Below are positions 1 to 9,771 of a stretch of DNA of 64,000 bases, piece after piece. The notes under the pieces are model-generated. The model was not told the origin of the DNA and did no database searches. It saw nothing but the letters and a program-made list of their open reading frames with translations. This DNA is from VSJD01 sp964617825. Its GTDB lineage: Bacteria > Verrucomicrobiota > Kiritimatiellia > JAAZAB01. Location of the stretch: contig CAZTWL010000014.1 in the NCBI GenBank assembly GCA_964617825.1, positions 1 through 64,000 on the forward strand. The letters run 5' to 3'. Position 1 is the first letter of the stretch, and the number at the start of each line of letters is the position of its first letter. The position numbers and the translations under genes were made by a program.

Positions 1-1162
<1,162 letters not shown>

Positions 1163-1293
1163 ATAAACGGTCGCGACATCCGGTCGACCCGTTACCAGAC
1201 CGACCGCCGTCGCTTTCTATTCTTAACTTAGAACATGAGCTTATTCACAAATCACACCACTTCCGACTCGAAATGTATGTATGTGCAGATTCT

Positions 1294-1307
1294 GTTGTCA
1301 AAGAACA
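1294..1307 (-). promoter_or_regulatory. boxA-like antitermination site in the 16S leader
   Basis: On the minus strand this reads TGTTCTTTGACAAC, close to the E. coli rrn boxA TGCTCTTTAACAAT, about 130 nt before the 16S 5' end. A boxA is the NusB/S10 binding element that loads the antitermination complex on rRNA transcripts. The TTGACA inside it could also serve as a -35 box with TACATT at 1272-1277 (18-nt spacer), so a promoter here cannot be excluded. Confidence 0.6.
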
Positions 1308-1316
1308 ATGAATCGT

Positions 1317-1360
1317 AAAAAAAGCACGCATCGTGAACGGCGTTCATGATGCCGTGCTTT
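1317..1360 (-). terminator. intrinsic-terminator-like hairpin in the 16S leader
   Basis: The arms 1321-1338 and 1342-1360 form an 18-bp stem with one mismatch and one bulged base around a 3-nt loop. Read on the minus strand the 3' arm ends in a run of seven T. This is a canonical Rho-independent terminator shape pointing toward the 16S gene. It lies downstream of the two putative rRNA promoters and just upstream of the boxA, so it is either an attenuator in the rRNA leader or a barrier to upstream transcription if the real promoter lies closer to the gene. Confidence 0.65.
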
Positions 1361-1403
1361 GGCTACGTTTCAAAAAGAACGGGTTCATGCCCAACGAGTT
1401 CTT

Positions 1404-1431
1404 AATCTATCAAATCAAGTTATGATGTCAA
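1404..1431 (-). promoter_or_regulatory. putative rRNA promoter P2 with UP element
   Basis: A perfect -35 TTGACA (1426-1431) is followed after 16 nt by TAGATT (1404-1409) on the minus strand. Immediately upstream (1432-1470) is an almost pure A/T stretch typical of an UP element. Orientation is toward the 16S gene. The start of transcription would be near 1397, giving a leader of about 235 nt. Confidence 0.6.
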
Positions 1432-1493
1432 CAAGTATTTTATAATTATTTTATTTTTTTATAAAACAACTTCCGACATACTTGAAAGCGGGT

Positions 1494-1522
1494 TTTTTAC
1501 TCGAACGCCTTGATGGTGTCAA
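1494..1522 (-). promoter_or_regulatory. putative rRNA promoter P1 with UP element
   Basis: TTGACA (1517-1522) and TAAAAA (1494-1499) are separated by 17 nt on the minus strand, again preceded by an A/T-rich block (1523-1555). Together with P2 this makes a tandem rRNA promoter arrangement as in many rrn operons. The same A/T block lies upstream of the divergent pyrF gene. Confidence 0.45.
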
Positions 1523-1613
1523 GGAATATTAAATATTTTTTTAAAAATATTTTCGTCATGCAACAGTCCGTCCATCGATAAATTAACGTTGACTTGCGAA
1601 AGGATTTTCCGCC

Positions 1614-2324
1614 ATGCCGCCACAACTGATCATCGCGCTCGATACGCCATCATCGCAGTCGCTGCGCGACCTGCTTCAGGAATTGCCCGCCGACATTCTC
1701 TGGTTCAAAGTCGGACTGGAATTATTCACAGCCGAGGGACCGCGCGCGCTGGACGCGCTCCTCAAACAAAATAAAAAAATATTTCTCGATCTTAAGTTGC
1801 ACGACATTCCACGCACGGTCGAACGTGCCGTCGCCGCCGCCGGCCAACACGGCATCGGCATGTTGACTCTGCATGCCACCGGCGGACGCGCCATGTTACA
1901 GGCCGCCGCTAAGGCAGCGCAAGCAGCCGGAACGCGCGCTCCGAAACTTATCGCGGTCACGACGCTCACAAGTCTGAATCAAACCGACCTGACGGAAGTC
2001 GGCATCGGACGTAAACTGCCGGACCAAGCGCTGGCCCTGGGCAAACTCGCACTGGACTCCGGCATCGACGGCTTGGTCTGCTCCGCTCTGGAAGCCGCAC
2101 AACTGCGCCGGTGCTTTCCAAAAGCGCTCCTGGTAACGCCCGGCATTCGCCCGGCGGACGGCGCGGTGGGCGATCAAAAACGCACGGCCACTCCCACCAT
2201 GGCCGTGCGCGCTGGATCGGATTTTCTGGTGGTGGGTCGTCCGATTCTCGAGGCCACGGATCCGCGCGCCGCCGCGCTGGCGATTCTTGATGAAATGCGA
2301 AACGCAATCGGCACGCATCAATAA
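1614..2324 (+). CDS. pyrF: orotidine 5'-phosphate decarboxylase
   Basis: Converts OMP to UMP, the last step of de novo pyrimidine synthesis, in the cytoplasm. The 236-residue protein has the expected group I length. It shows the N-terminal ALD motif, the catalytic DLKLHDIP motif around residue 60 (the Lys/Asp/Lys/Asp catalytic array), and a C-terminal TPGIRP phosphate-binding segment with GRPI near residue 205. The ATG at 1614 follows GAAAGGA with good spacing. It is transcribed away from the 16S gene out of a shared A/T-rich intergenic region, and a small secreted-protein gene follows 22 bp later, probably in the same transcript. No other pyrimidine gene is in the window. Confidence 0.96.
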   Translation: MPPQLIIALDTPSSQSLRDLLQELPADILWFKVGLELFTAEGPRALDALLKQNKKIFLDLKLHDIPRTVERAVAAAGQHGIGMLTLHATGGRAMLQAAAKAAQAAGTRAPKLIAVTTLTSLNQTDLTEVGIGRKLPDQALALGKLALDSGIDGLVCSALEAAQLRRCFPKALLVTPGIRPADGAVGDQKRTATPTMAVRAGSDFLVVGRPILEATDPRAAALAILDEMRNAIGTHQ

Positions 2325-2346
2325 ATCAAACGGGAGGCGCTAAACC

Positions 2347-2754
2347 ATGCATGCACGTTGGAACGTATTCCTGCCGACTGTTCTGTTTGCCGTGGCAATG
2401 GTTTCGGCCGATGAGATCAACAAATCGATGATCGCCGTTCTCCCAGTTAAGACCGGCGACAAAGAAATAAACCTGATGCCGCCCGCGGAATTGCGGGCTT
2501 GCGACTGGGTGGCAGCCTGGCAGGCCGCCCGCGAAAACTGTCCGGACGCCCAAGATATCCGCATCTATTTCAAGGACCGGCCCGGCACCAGCATTAAAGC
2601 CGCCAATATTTACGAGTGCATGGATATCAAGGCCCGCGGACAGGTACTGCTCATCACGGTCCGCAAAACGGACAAGACCGAGGAATCCATAATCATCGTG
2701 CCCGCCAGCGAAATCCTGCGCCTGGAAATCGTCAAACGCCAGGAACCGAAATAA
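2347..2754 (+). CDS. small predicted secreted protein, function unknown
   Basis: A 135-residue protein with a short basic N-terminus and a hydrophobic stretch (about residues 6-20) ending in SADE, which looks like a Sec signal peptide. The remaining 110 or so residues are soluble, with two cysteines (in ELRACDW and YECMD regions plus one in NCPD), and no family is recognised. The ATG follows GGGAGG with 10-nt spacing, and base composition matches the neighbours, so it is probably a real gene. It sits 22 bp after pyrF and is followed by a perfect hairpin at 2779-2808. Confidence 0.75.
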   Translation: MHARWNVFLPTVLFAVAMVSADEINKSMIAVLPVKTGDKEINLMPPAELRACDWVAAWQAARENCPDAQDIRIYFKDRPGTSIKAANIYECMDIKARGQVLLITVRKTDKTEESIIIVPASEILRLEIVKRQEPK

Positions 2755-2778
2755 AGCAACGACCTGTCAACCAATGAT

Positions 2779-2808
2779 GCAGAGCGGGGACGAGGGGTCC
2801 CGCTCTGC
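2779..2808 (+). terminator. hairpin after the pyrF operon, without T-tract
   Basis: GCAGAGCGGG (2779-2788) pairs perfectly with CCCGCTCTGC (2799-2808) around a 10-nt loop whose ends (GAC/GTC-like) can extend the stem. No T-run follows, so it may be a stabilising 3' hairpin or a factor-assisted terminator rather than a classical intrinsic one. The 262 bp from here to guaA hold no other gene that I can support. Confidence 0.5.
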
Positions 2809-3070
2809 GCCATTGTGAATGCGGTTCACAACCTAGAGAAAGCAACCGGATGACACTGTTAAGAAGATAGAGGCACGCGACCCTGCTTAAGTCATGCCAT
2901 ATTTGTGCTACCCATGGTCAACCTTTTTCGTCATCGTGTTTTCTGATGGATGCTGCCATTATGGACGCGGAATTTTTCTAATGATTGCGGCTTTACCCCG
3001 CCAGGCAATCCATGTTAAATAACGAATTCGAAACGGACGCACAGCTCTCTGGCACGCAGATTTTATTCCT

Positions 3071-4615
3071 ATGAAAAAACACGATTGGATCGCTATATTG
3101 GATTTCGGTTCGCAATACACGCAACTTATCGCCCGGCGCGTGCGGGAACAACATATCTATTCCGAAATTGTCCGGCATGACATTCCCGCCGCCGAGCTGA
3201 AACGGCGCCAGCCATCCGGCATCATTCTGTCCGGTGGGCCAAACAGTGTTTTTGAGCCCAATGCGCCCAGCTGCGACCCGGAGTTGTTCAAGCTAGGGAT
3301 TCCCGTGCTTGGCATTTGCTATGGACTGCATCTGATGGCCAAGACGCTGGGCGGCACAGTCAAGCCTGGACTGGCTCGCGAATACGGCAACGCTCGAATC
3401 AGCGTAACCAACGCGCAATCGCTCTTCCGTGACCTGCCGCCGCACCTCGACGTCTGGATGAGTCATGGCGACCAGGTGCTTAAAATGCCGCAGGGATTCC
3501 GTATCCTGGCCAAAACGCCTACCTGTCCGGTCGCCGCCATGGCCGATCCGAAACGGAAAATGTGCGGGATCCAGTTCCATCCTGAAGTTGTGCACACCCG
3601 GCATGGCGTTGCTATCCTGCGCCGCTTTATAATCAACGTTTGCAAGTGCCGGGAAGATTGGCGCATGGCGCAATTCATCGAAGAGAGCATTCGCGCCATC
3701 CGTAGGAAAGTCGGCTCAAGCCATGTCGTTTGCGGCCTGAGCGGCGGGGTGGATTCCGCGGTCGTGGCCATTCTATTGCACAAGGCCATCGGCAAGCAGC
3801 TACACTGCATTTTTGTGGATAACGGCATGCTGCGCCATGGCGAAGCCCGTCAAGTGGAAGAGACCTTTGTCGAAGCGTTCGGCATCGACCTGCATGTGGC
3901 CCACGCTCAAGCTCAGTTTCTCGACGACCTGCGGGACATGGTCGAACCGGAAATGAAACGCAAAGCCATCGGCAAAAGGTTTATTGATGTCTTTGCGGGT
4001 GAAGCCCGGCGTCTGGGGAACATCCAATTTCTCGCCCAAGGGACGCTCTATCCGGATGTGATCGAAAGCGCTTCGCCCAGTGGGGGACCATCGGCCACTA
4101 TCAAAAGCCACCACAATGTCGGAGGCCTGCCACCGGATCTTAAATTCCAATTGATCGAGCCCCTGCGCGAGCTATTCAAGGACGAAGTGCGCGCCTTGGG
4201 TCGTGAGCTGGGCATGCCGGAGCATATCATCAACCGCCAGCCGTTTCCTGGTCCTGGACTGGCCGTACGCATTATCGGGAGTGTCACGCCAGAACGCGTG
4301 GCCCTACTCCAGCAAGCCGACTTGCGCGTGCAGGAGGAAATCGCAGCCTATGACAAGGACCACACACTCTGGCAGGCGTTTGCGGTGCTATTGCCCGTAA
4401 AAAGCGTGGGCGTCATGGGCGACGGACGGACCTATGAAAACACCGTAGTTGTGCGAGCCGTGACCAGCCAGGACGGCATGACCGCCGATTGGGCACGCCT
4501 ACCCCACAACCTGCTGGCCAAGCTTTCCAACCGGATCATCAATGAAGTACGCGGCGTCAACCGTGTCGTTTACGATATCAGTTCCAAGCCCCCGGCCACC
4601 ATCGAATGGGAATGA
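3071..4615 (+). CDS. guaA: GMP synthase (glutamine-hydrolysing)
   Basis: Makes GMP from XMP, ATP and glutamine. The 514-residue protein has the two expected modules. The N-terminal class I glutamine amidotransferase (about residues 6-190) carries the nucleophile in GICYGLH near residue 80 and the His/Glu pair in GIQFHPEV. The ATP-pyrophosphatase domain has the P-loop-like GLSGGVDSAV near residue 225, and the C-terminal dimerisation domain ends in the hallmark PPATIEWE. Length is normal. The start has only a weak ribosome-binding site (TTTTATTCCT upstream), but no better in-frame codon exists. It is a stand-alone gene and no purine riboswitch is evident upstream. Confidence 0.97.
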   Translation: MKKHDWIAILDFGSQYTQLIARRVREQHIYSEIVRHDIPAAELKRRQPSGIILSGGPNSVFEPNAPSCDPELFKLGIPVLGICYGLHLMAKTLGGTVKPGLAREYGNARISVTNAQSLFRDLPPHLDVWMSHGDQVLKMPQGFRILAKTPTCPVAAMADPKRKMCGIQFHPEVVHTRHGVAILRRFIINVCKCREDWRMAQFIEESIRAIRRKVGSSHVVCGLSGGVDSAVVAILLHKAIGKQLHCIFVDNGMLRHGEARQVEETFVEAFGIDLHVAHAQAQFLDDLRDMVEPEMKRKAIGKRFIDVFAGEARRLGNIQFLAQGTLYPDVIESASPSGGPSATIKSHHNVGGLPPDLKFQLIEPLRELFKDEVRALGRELGMPEHIINRQPFPGPGLAVRIIGSVTPERVALLQQADLRVQEEIAAYDKDHTLWQAFAVLLPVKSVGVMGDGRTYENTVVVRAVTSQDGMTADWARLPHNLLAKLSNRIINEVRGVNRVVYDISSKPPATIEWE

Positions 4616-4701
4616 GAATAATTTGCGATTTCGGTTTTTTGATTGCCGATCGGCATATCGCGCCGTTTCCAAACGCTTCCGTCACCGGCTGGCACCTTAG
4701 G

Positions 4702-4890
4702 TCACCGAATCGACCCTATGTTCCCGATCATCAACGGCAATGAAGACGAGGTATAGCCATCCGGCCCCGATATCAAGGCGGAGAGCAGCACCTGCCATTC
4801 GGCCAATGCGGGCGCATCGATCGCCGGGTTAACCAAACCCGCGCAAAGGAGACGCTGACTAACCTCGGGTAATCGCGGTGAATCGAAAAA
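4702..4890 (-). pseudogene. possible decayed coding remnant, family unknown
   Basis: The 317 bp between guaA and the ABC transporter genes contain no intact gene. On the minus strand an open frame without a plausible start runs from about 4890 to a TGA at 4702-4704 and reads like real protein (segments such as PAIDAPALAEWQVLLSA and SGPDGYTSS). Upstream a protein-like stretch (RTIRAILEEGF) lies in another frame. This suggests a frameshifted leftover of a gene, but I cannot assign a family. Confidence 0.25.
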
Positions 4891-4932
4891 CCTTCTTCCA
4901 GGATTGCACGAATTGTCCGTCGGTCACAACAA

Positions 4933-6804
4933 TCATACCCCAACCCGTTCATCGGCCTCCGTCGATGGCATCCGGCCCTTGAATTGGCTTACGTAAAGGC
5001 GATGGTAAAACCCGCCCTGCGCCAGGAGCGTCGCGTGCGTCCCGCGCTCGACAATCCGACCACCTTTGATGACCAGCACCTGGTGTGCATTACGAATCGT
5101 GCTCAGGCGATGCGCAATGACAAAACTGGTGCGCTCCTGCATAAGGTGCAGCAAGGCTTCTTGCACATGCTCTTCGGTGCGCGTATCGACATTGCTGGTA
5201 GCCTCATCCAGAATCAGAATATCCGGATCAGCCAGGATGGCACGCGCAATCGCCAGGAGTTGGCGCTGGCCCTGGCTTAAATTATTGCCGCGCTCGGTTA
5301 ACATTGTCTGATAGCCACGGGGCAAACGATGAATGAATTGCTCGGCATTGGCCAGTCGGGCCACCGCCATGACCTCGGCATCGTCGGCCTCCAGGCGTCC
5401 GTAACGGATATTGGCCATGACCGTATCGGCAAACAGGAAATTATCCTGCAAGACCAGGCCCACCTTGCGGCGCAAATCGTCCTTCCGAACCGTGCGGATA
5501 TCCACGCCATCGATCCGGATCGCACCCTGGCCAACATCATAGAAACGCGGCAGCAAATTCGCCAGCGTCGTTTTCCCGGCGCCGGTGGGCCCGACCAAGG
5601 CAATCATTTCGCCCGGCGCAGCGCACAAACTCACTTCACGCAGCACGGGAATATCCGGCTGATAGCCGAAGCACACGTCCTCAAACACGACTTCACCGCG
5701 GATATGCTCCAGCGCCCGCGCGCCGGAAATGTCCGTCAGATCGGCGGGCTCATCCATGACCGCGAACACCCGTTCCGCGCCGGCCAATGCCGACTGAATG
5801 GCAGTGTATAATTGCGCCAGCTGGTTAAGAGGCCGGGCAAATTGCTCGGCATAGCTGATGAACGCCGCCAACGTGCCGACTGTCGCCAAGCCATGCACGG
5901 CCATCAAGCCGCCGACGCCAACGATCACCGTACGCCCAATATTGTTGACCCCATTCATCAAAGGCCCGGCCATACCGGCATAAATCTGGGCATGGGTTGA
6001 CACCTTCTGCAGACGCCGGTTGGCCTTTGCAAAGGCTTTGATCTCTTCCGTCTCGCGCGCGAAGGCCTTGACCAGGCGCTGGCCGGCGATAGTTTCTTCG
6101 ATTTGGCCGTTCAAAGCGCCAAGGCTGGCCTGTTGCGCCCGGAACCCCCGCCGGGCATGCCCGGACAACCACTTGGTCATCAGCGCCATCAGCGGCAAAA
6201 TTACCAGACTCACCAGCGCCAGCCGGGCATTGACCAGGAACATCATCGCCGTCACGCCAATCAGCGACAAGCCCCCGCTGATCAGGTTAATTACGCTGGC
6301 CGACAGCATCATATTGATTTGCTCGACGTCATTGGTCAGACGGCTCATGATTTCGCCGTGGGGCTGCCGGTCAAAAAAGCGCAGAGGCAAAGTCTGGATC
6401 GCGGCAAACAAGTCGGCCCGGATATCGCGCACAATGCGTTGAGCAAATCCTGCCGCAAGATATTCCTGCAGCCAGGTGCCGCTCGCTGCCAGCGCATAAA
6501 CCCCGCACATAAGCATGAGCATCCTTCCGAGGCCCGCAAGGTCATGCCGCTGAATAAAACGGTCGATGGCCTCGCCCATCAAATATGGCCCCAGCACTCC
6601 AAGTATCGTGGTCAGCACCACAAGACCGGACATGCCCAGCAAGGTCCCCCGCTGGCGCCGGAAATATGTCGCCAACCGCGCCAAAATCAGGCGCGTGTTT
6701 TTGGCTTTTTCAATGTCGCCGGGCGTTCCCGGACCCATCGGTGGCCCGCCCAAGGGATGGTGGCCCGGAGTTTTCCAACCTGTATGGGCGCCCTGCCTAA
6801 TCAT
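4933..6804 (-). CDS. ABC exporter, catalytic half of a heterodimer (TM288/BmrD-like)
   Basis: A 623-residue half-transporter with an N-terminal six-helix exporter domain (about residues 45-330) and a C-terminal ATPase. The nucleotide-binding domain has Walker A GPTGAGKTT, Walker B ILILDEAT with the catalytic Glu, and the non-canonical signature LSQGQ in place of LSGGQ. That combination is the mark of the catalytic subunit in heterodimeric exporters such as TM287/TM288, where the degenerate signature faces the degenerate site of the partner. The start ATG (6804-6802) overlaps the stop of the upstream partner by 8 nt and is preceded by GGGGGTGG. The longer open frame upstream only overlaps the partner gene. 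Substrate (drug, lipid or peptide) cannot be told. Confidence 0.9.
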   Translation of the reverse strand: MIRQGAHTGWKTPGHHPLGGPPMGPGTPGDIEKAKNTRLILARLATYFRRQRGTLLGMSGLVVLTTILGVLGPYLMGEAIDRFIQRHDLAGLGRMLMLMCGVYALAASGTWLQEYLAAGFAQRIVRDIRADLFAAIQTLPLRFFDRQPHGEIMSRLTNDVEQINMMLSASVINLISGGLSLIGVTAMMFLVNARLALVSLVILPLMALMTKWLSGHARRGFRAQQASLGALNGQIEETIAGQRLVKAFARETEEIKAFAKANRRLQKVSTHAQIYAGMAGPLMNGVNNIGRTVIVGVGGLMAVHGLATVGTLAAFISYAEQFARPLNQLAQLYTAIQSALAGAERVFAVMDEPADLTDISGARALEHIRGEVVFEDVCFGYQPDIPVLREVSLCAAPGEMIALVGPTGAGKTTLANLLPRFYDVGQGAIRIDGVDIRTVRKDDLRRKVGLVLQDNFLFADTVMANIRYGRLEADDAEVMAVARLANAEQFIHRLPRGYQTMLTERGNNLSQGQRQLLAIARAILADPDILILDEATSNVDTRTEEHVQEALLHLMQERTSFVIAHRLSTIRNAHQVLVIKGGRIVERGTHATLLAQGGFYHRLYVSQFKGRMPSTEADERVGV

Positions 6805-8542
6805 ATGCCGCCACCCCCTGCCCCAGTTGCGACTCGTAGATGTCCCGATAAATCGAGCTGCTCCCCAGCAATCGAGCATGGGTGCCTTCGGCCACGATGC
6901 GGCCATCGTCAAGCACCAGGATGCTGTCGGCTGCCAGCACGGTGCTAATACGTTGGGCAACGATAAAACAAGTCCGATCCCGGCGCGCTGCTTCCAAGGC
7001 CGCCTGAATACGCGCCTCGGTCTCGACATCCACGGCGCTGGTGCTGTCATCCAGAATCAAAATCGCTGGTCGCACCAGTAACGCCCGCGCAATCGCCAGG
7101 CGCTGCTTCTGTCCGCCGGAGAGGTTGACGCCGCGCTGGCCAAGAAGAGTGTTGTAGCCGCCAGGCAGGCATGCAATGAAATCGTGCGCCTGCGCTGCCT
7201 TGGCGGCGACAACGACTTCATCGTCAGTGGCATCCGGGCGGCCAAAGCGAATATTGTCGCGGATGGTGCCGGAAAAAAGCACAGTCTCCTGCATGGCCAG
7301 GCCGATCTGCCGGCGCAGAACCGTCTGGTCCAGTTCGCGCACATCCATGCCATCGATCAGAACACGCCCGCTGGTCACGTCATAGAAACGCGGAATAAGC
7401 TGAACCAGACTGGACTTGCCGGAGCCGGTGGCGCCCAGCAAGGCCACCGTTTTCCCCGCTTCGGCCACGAAGCTGATGTCCTTGAGCACCGGATCCCCGT
7501 CCTGTCCTCCGTAACTGAACGAAACCGCCTCGAACTCGACCTGGCCCCGCAGAGCAAAAAACCGGCGGGCAGCCGGACGATCCGGCACAGCCGGGCGTGA
7601 GTCGAGGACCTCAGCAATGCGGTCGGCCGAAGCTGCGGCCCGCGAGATCTGCAATATCATCATGCTGACCATGAGCAGGGACATCAGCGCACGCTGGAGA
7701 TAATTGATGAAGGCCACGATCTGGCCGACCTGCATGTCGCCCTGGTTCACGTGCAGCCCGCCAAACCAGAGCACGGCCACGACGCCCAGGTTCATGACAA
7801 TCATCATCATCGGCATGGTGACGACCGCGACGCGCGCGACACGCAAGCTCTGTTCCATCACGCGGGTATTGACCAGACCGAAGCGCTGGATTTCCCGTGC
7901 GGCGCGCACAAAGGCCTTGATCACGCGGACTCCGGCCAGATTTTCCTGCATGACGGTATTCAGCGCGTCAATTTGCGCCTGAACCAGGCTGTAAAGCGGA
8001 TATGTACGACGCACGATCAAGAGCACTCCGGCCAGAACGAGCGCCATCAGGACCAGCGGCAGCCAGGCCAGGCACGGCGCCGTAACGATGGCCATCGCCA
8101 AGCTGCCCGCCATCATCAAGGGCGCGCGCACAAGAATACGGAGGAGCACCAGGACAGCTTCCTGAACCTGCGTGACGTCGCTCGTCAAACGGGTCACCAT
8201 AGGCCCGGCGCCAAGATTATCCAGGTTACCGAACGACAGGCATTGCACCTGGCGGAAAAGCGCCGCACGCACATCCGCACCGAAGCCCTGCGCCGCCTTC
8301 ACGGCATAAAAGGAACAGCCGATGCCGCCGGCAATCCCAACCAGCGCCGCGAGCAGCAAGCCCAATCCGGCATAGAGAATGAATGCCGTGTCCTGTTTGG
8401 CCACGCCGTCGTCAATGATACGCTCGATTATCCACGGCTGGACAAGATCCATGGACACTTCCAGCAGCATCAGCAAAGGAGCCAAAACCGCCCAAAGCGT
8501 GTAGCGACTGAGCATCTGCGCAAAATTGCGGACGGATTTCAT
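6797..8542 (-). CDS. ABC exporter, degenerate-site half of a heterodimer (TM287/BmrC-like)
   Basis: A 581-residue half-transporter with six predicted membrane helices in the first 320 residues and an ATPase domain after. Walker A is GATGSGKSS and the signature LSGGQKQRLAIARALL is canonical. Walker B ends in ILDDSTSAVD, with Asp where the catalytic Glu should be, so this subunit supplies the degenerate ATP site. Its translationally coupled neighbour supplies the complementary changes. The two together fit a TM287/288-type multidrug or lipid exporter in the inner membrane. The operon appears to consist of these two genes only. Confidence 0.9.
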   Translation of the reverse strand: MKSVRNFAQMLSRYTLWAVLAPLLMLLEVSMDLVQPWIIERIIDDGVAKQDTAFILYAGLGLLLAALVGIAGGIGCSFYAVKAAQGFGADVRAALFRQVQCLSFGNLDNLGAGPMVTRLTSDVTQVQEAVLVLLRILVRAPLMMAGSLAMAIVTAPCLAWLPLVLMALVLAGVLLIVRRTYPLYSLVQAQIDALNTVMQENLAGVRVIKAFVRAAREIQRFGLVNTRVMEQSLRVARVAVVTMPMMMIVMNLGVVAVLWFGGLHVNQGDMQVGQIVAFINYLQRALMSLLMVSMMILQISRAAASADRIAEVLDSRPAVPDRPAARRFFALRGQVEFEAVSFSYGGQDGDPVLKDISFVAEAGKTVALLGATGSGKSSLVQLIPRFYDVTSGRVLIDGMDVRELDQTVLRRQIGLAMQETVLFSGTIRDNIRFGRPDATDDEVVVAAKAAQAHDFIACLPGGYNTLLGQRGVNLSGGQKQRLAIARALLVRPAILILDDSTSAVDVETEARIQAALEAARRDRTCFIVAQRISTVLAADSILVLDDGRIVAEGTHARLLGSSSIYRDIYESQLGQGVAAYD

Positions 8543-8605
8543 CGGGCAGTTGTCAATATCGATTCGGAGCCGTTTTCAATTACCAGGGTTATAGCGCAAT
8601 GCCGC

Positions 8606-9059
8606 TCATTCCGGCGGGCGGCACAGTGGCAGACGCAAGATAAACATCGTGATTCCATTCCGGAAACTGTCTAGCATGAAAACTCCCTTATGAGCCAGCA
8701 CAATTTCACGGGCCAGGCTAAGTCCCAAGCCGACGCCATCGATCTTACGATCCCTAGATTTATTGACCCGATAACAACGGTCGAACACTTTGTCCGCATC
8801 GGCCAGCGGAATTTCATCGCCGCAGTTCGCAATGGTAAAGTTGCGCAGGTTATTTTTCGGCTGCAGGACAAGCCGGATCCAACCATTCTTCCGATTGCAT
8901 TTGATGGCATTGGAACGAGATTATGGATGACTTTGGTCATCAAGTCGACATCAGCCATGATATGCAGTCCGCGAGCGATTTCTATCTCCAGGGCAAGATC
9001 GGGGCCATGATTGCCACATCTTCAACCATGGCCTGTAAAGCTGCGCTGAAATACAGCAT
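8606..9059 (-). pseudogene. truncated, frameshifted sensor histidine kinase
   Basis: Three consecutive frames encode successive parts of one histidine kinase ATPase domain. The first runs from 9059 (AALQAMVEDVAIMA). The second carries DLALEIEIARGLHIMADVDL and an N-box-like HNLV. The third carries FTIANCGDEIPLADADKVFDRCYRV, the G-box VGLGLSLAREI and ends at 8606. Reading the protein through requires a missing base near 9000 and another near 8912. The HisKA dimerisation part, sensor and membrane segments are absent, as is any response regulator. It is therefore a decayed remnant, unless both indels are sequencing errors, which would still leave the 5' half missing. Confidence 0.8.
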
Positions 9060-9251
9060 TCAATAAATATTTAGCCCGCAATCGTTGCGCTCACTTCATA
9101 ATTATCCGGCGAAGGAACGTTGGGATGCTTGTTCCCGACGTTTTCACACCTGACTTGCTTCAAGCCGGAATCAGCGGTATGCTTGATTTGGTTTGGATTA
9201 TCGGCGAGCACGATATCGTCGCCCGCATATATTCTCGAAAGGAGCGGCACC

Positions 9252-9692
9252 ATGGCATCGATTCTGGTAGTCTATTGCAGTCTGTCGGGCAATACAAAGG
9301 CGGCGGCCGAAGCGGTGGCAGAAGGCGCCCGATCCGCCGGGGCCACGGTAACGGTCAAAAACGGTATTGAAGCACAGCCCGCTGACTTATTACATTGCCA
9401 GGCAGTGGCCTTGGGATCATACGATGCTTTCAGCTACATGGGGGGCGGGCTCAAGGATTTCTTCGATCGCGTATTCTATCCAACACAGAATCAGGTGACC
9501 GGCAAACCCTTCGCCGCCTTTCTCACGCATGGCGGCGGAGGCAAAGCAATTCACAGCATCGAATCCTTGGCCCAGTCGTTAAAGCTCAGGAAAGCCGCCA
9601 ACGCGGTGCTAGTCAAAGGCCATCCCGACGGCAAGGATACTGCCGACTTGAAGGCACTCGGCGCCAAGCTAGCCACCGCTGCAACGGTCTAA
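9252..9692 (+). CDS. flavodoxin-family protein
   Basis: A 146-residue single-domain protein. Residues 8-13 (SLSGNT) form the FMN-phosphate loop after the first beta strand (ILVVYC), followed by SYDAFSYMGGGLKDFFDR, which corresponds to the flavin-stacking loop, and a THGGGGKA segment typical of flavodoxins. It probably carries electrons at low potential or acts as a flavin-dependent reductase; the partner is not in the window. The ATG at 9252 is chosen because AGGAG lies 8 nt upstream; the frame is open further upstream but has no family similarity there. It may have replaced or disrupted the 5' part of the kinase remnant next to it. Confidence 0.88.
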   Translation: MASILVVYCSLSGNTKAAAEAVAEGARSAGATVTVKNGIEAQPADLLHCQAVALGSYDAFSYMGGGLKDFFDRVFYPTQNQVTGKPFAAFLTHGGGGKAIHSIESLAQSLKLRKAANAVLVKGHPDGKDTADLKALGAKLATAATV

Positions 9693-9771
9693 ACCGCCCA
9701 CATCAGCCGATATCGTCACCCATCCAAGCGGGCAGGCCCGCAGTATTGCCAGTTCAAGGCGGGCGTAGCCA

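Noticed and set aside
2860..2900. Riboswitch-like AGAGGCACGCG segment upstream of guaA
   Set aside because: Only a dozen bases resemble the lysine riboswitch core, the other conserved elements are absent and guaA is not a lysine gene.
6103..6948. Long plus-strand open frames opposite the ABC exporter genes (also 7751-8674)
   Set aside because: Rich in Gln/His/Arg as expected from antisense reading of GC-rich genes; no similarity to any family.
9071..9253. A 60-codon minus-strand frame upstream of the flavodoxin gene
   Set aside because: Begins inside the flavodoxin start region, no motif, no ribosome-binding site.
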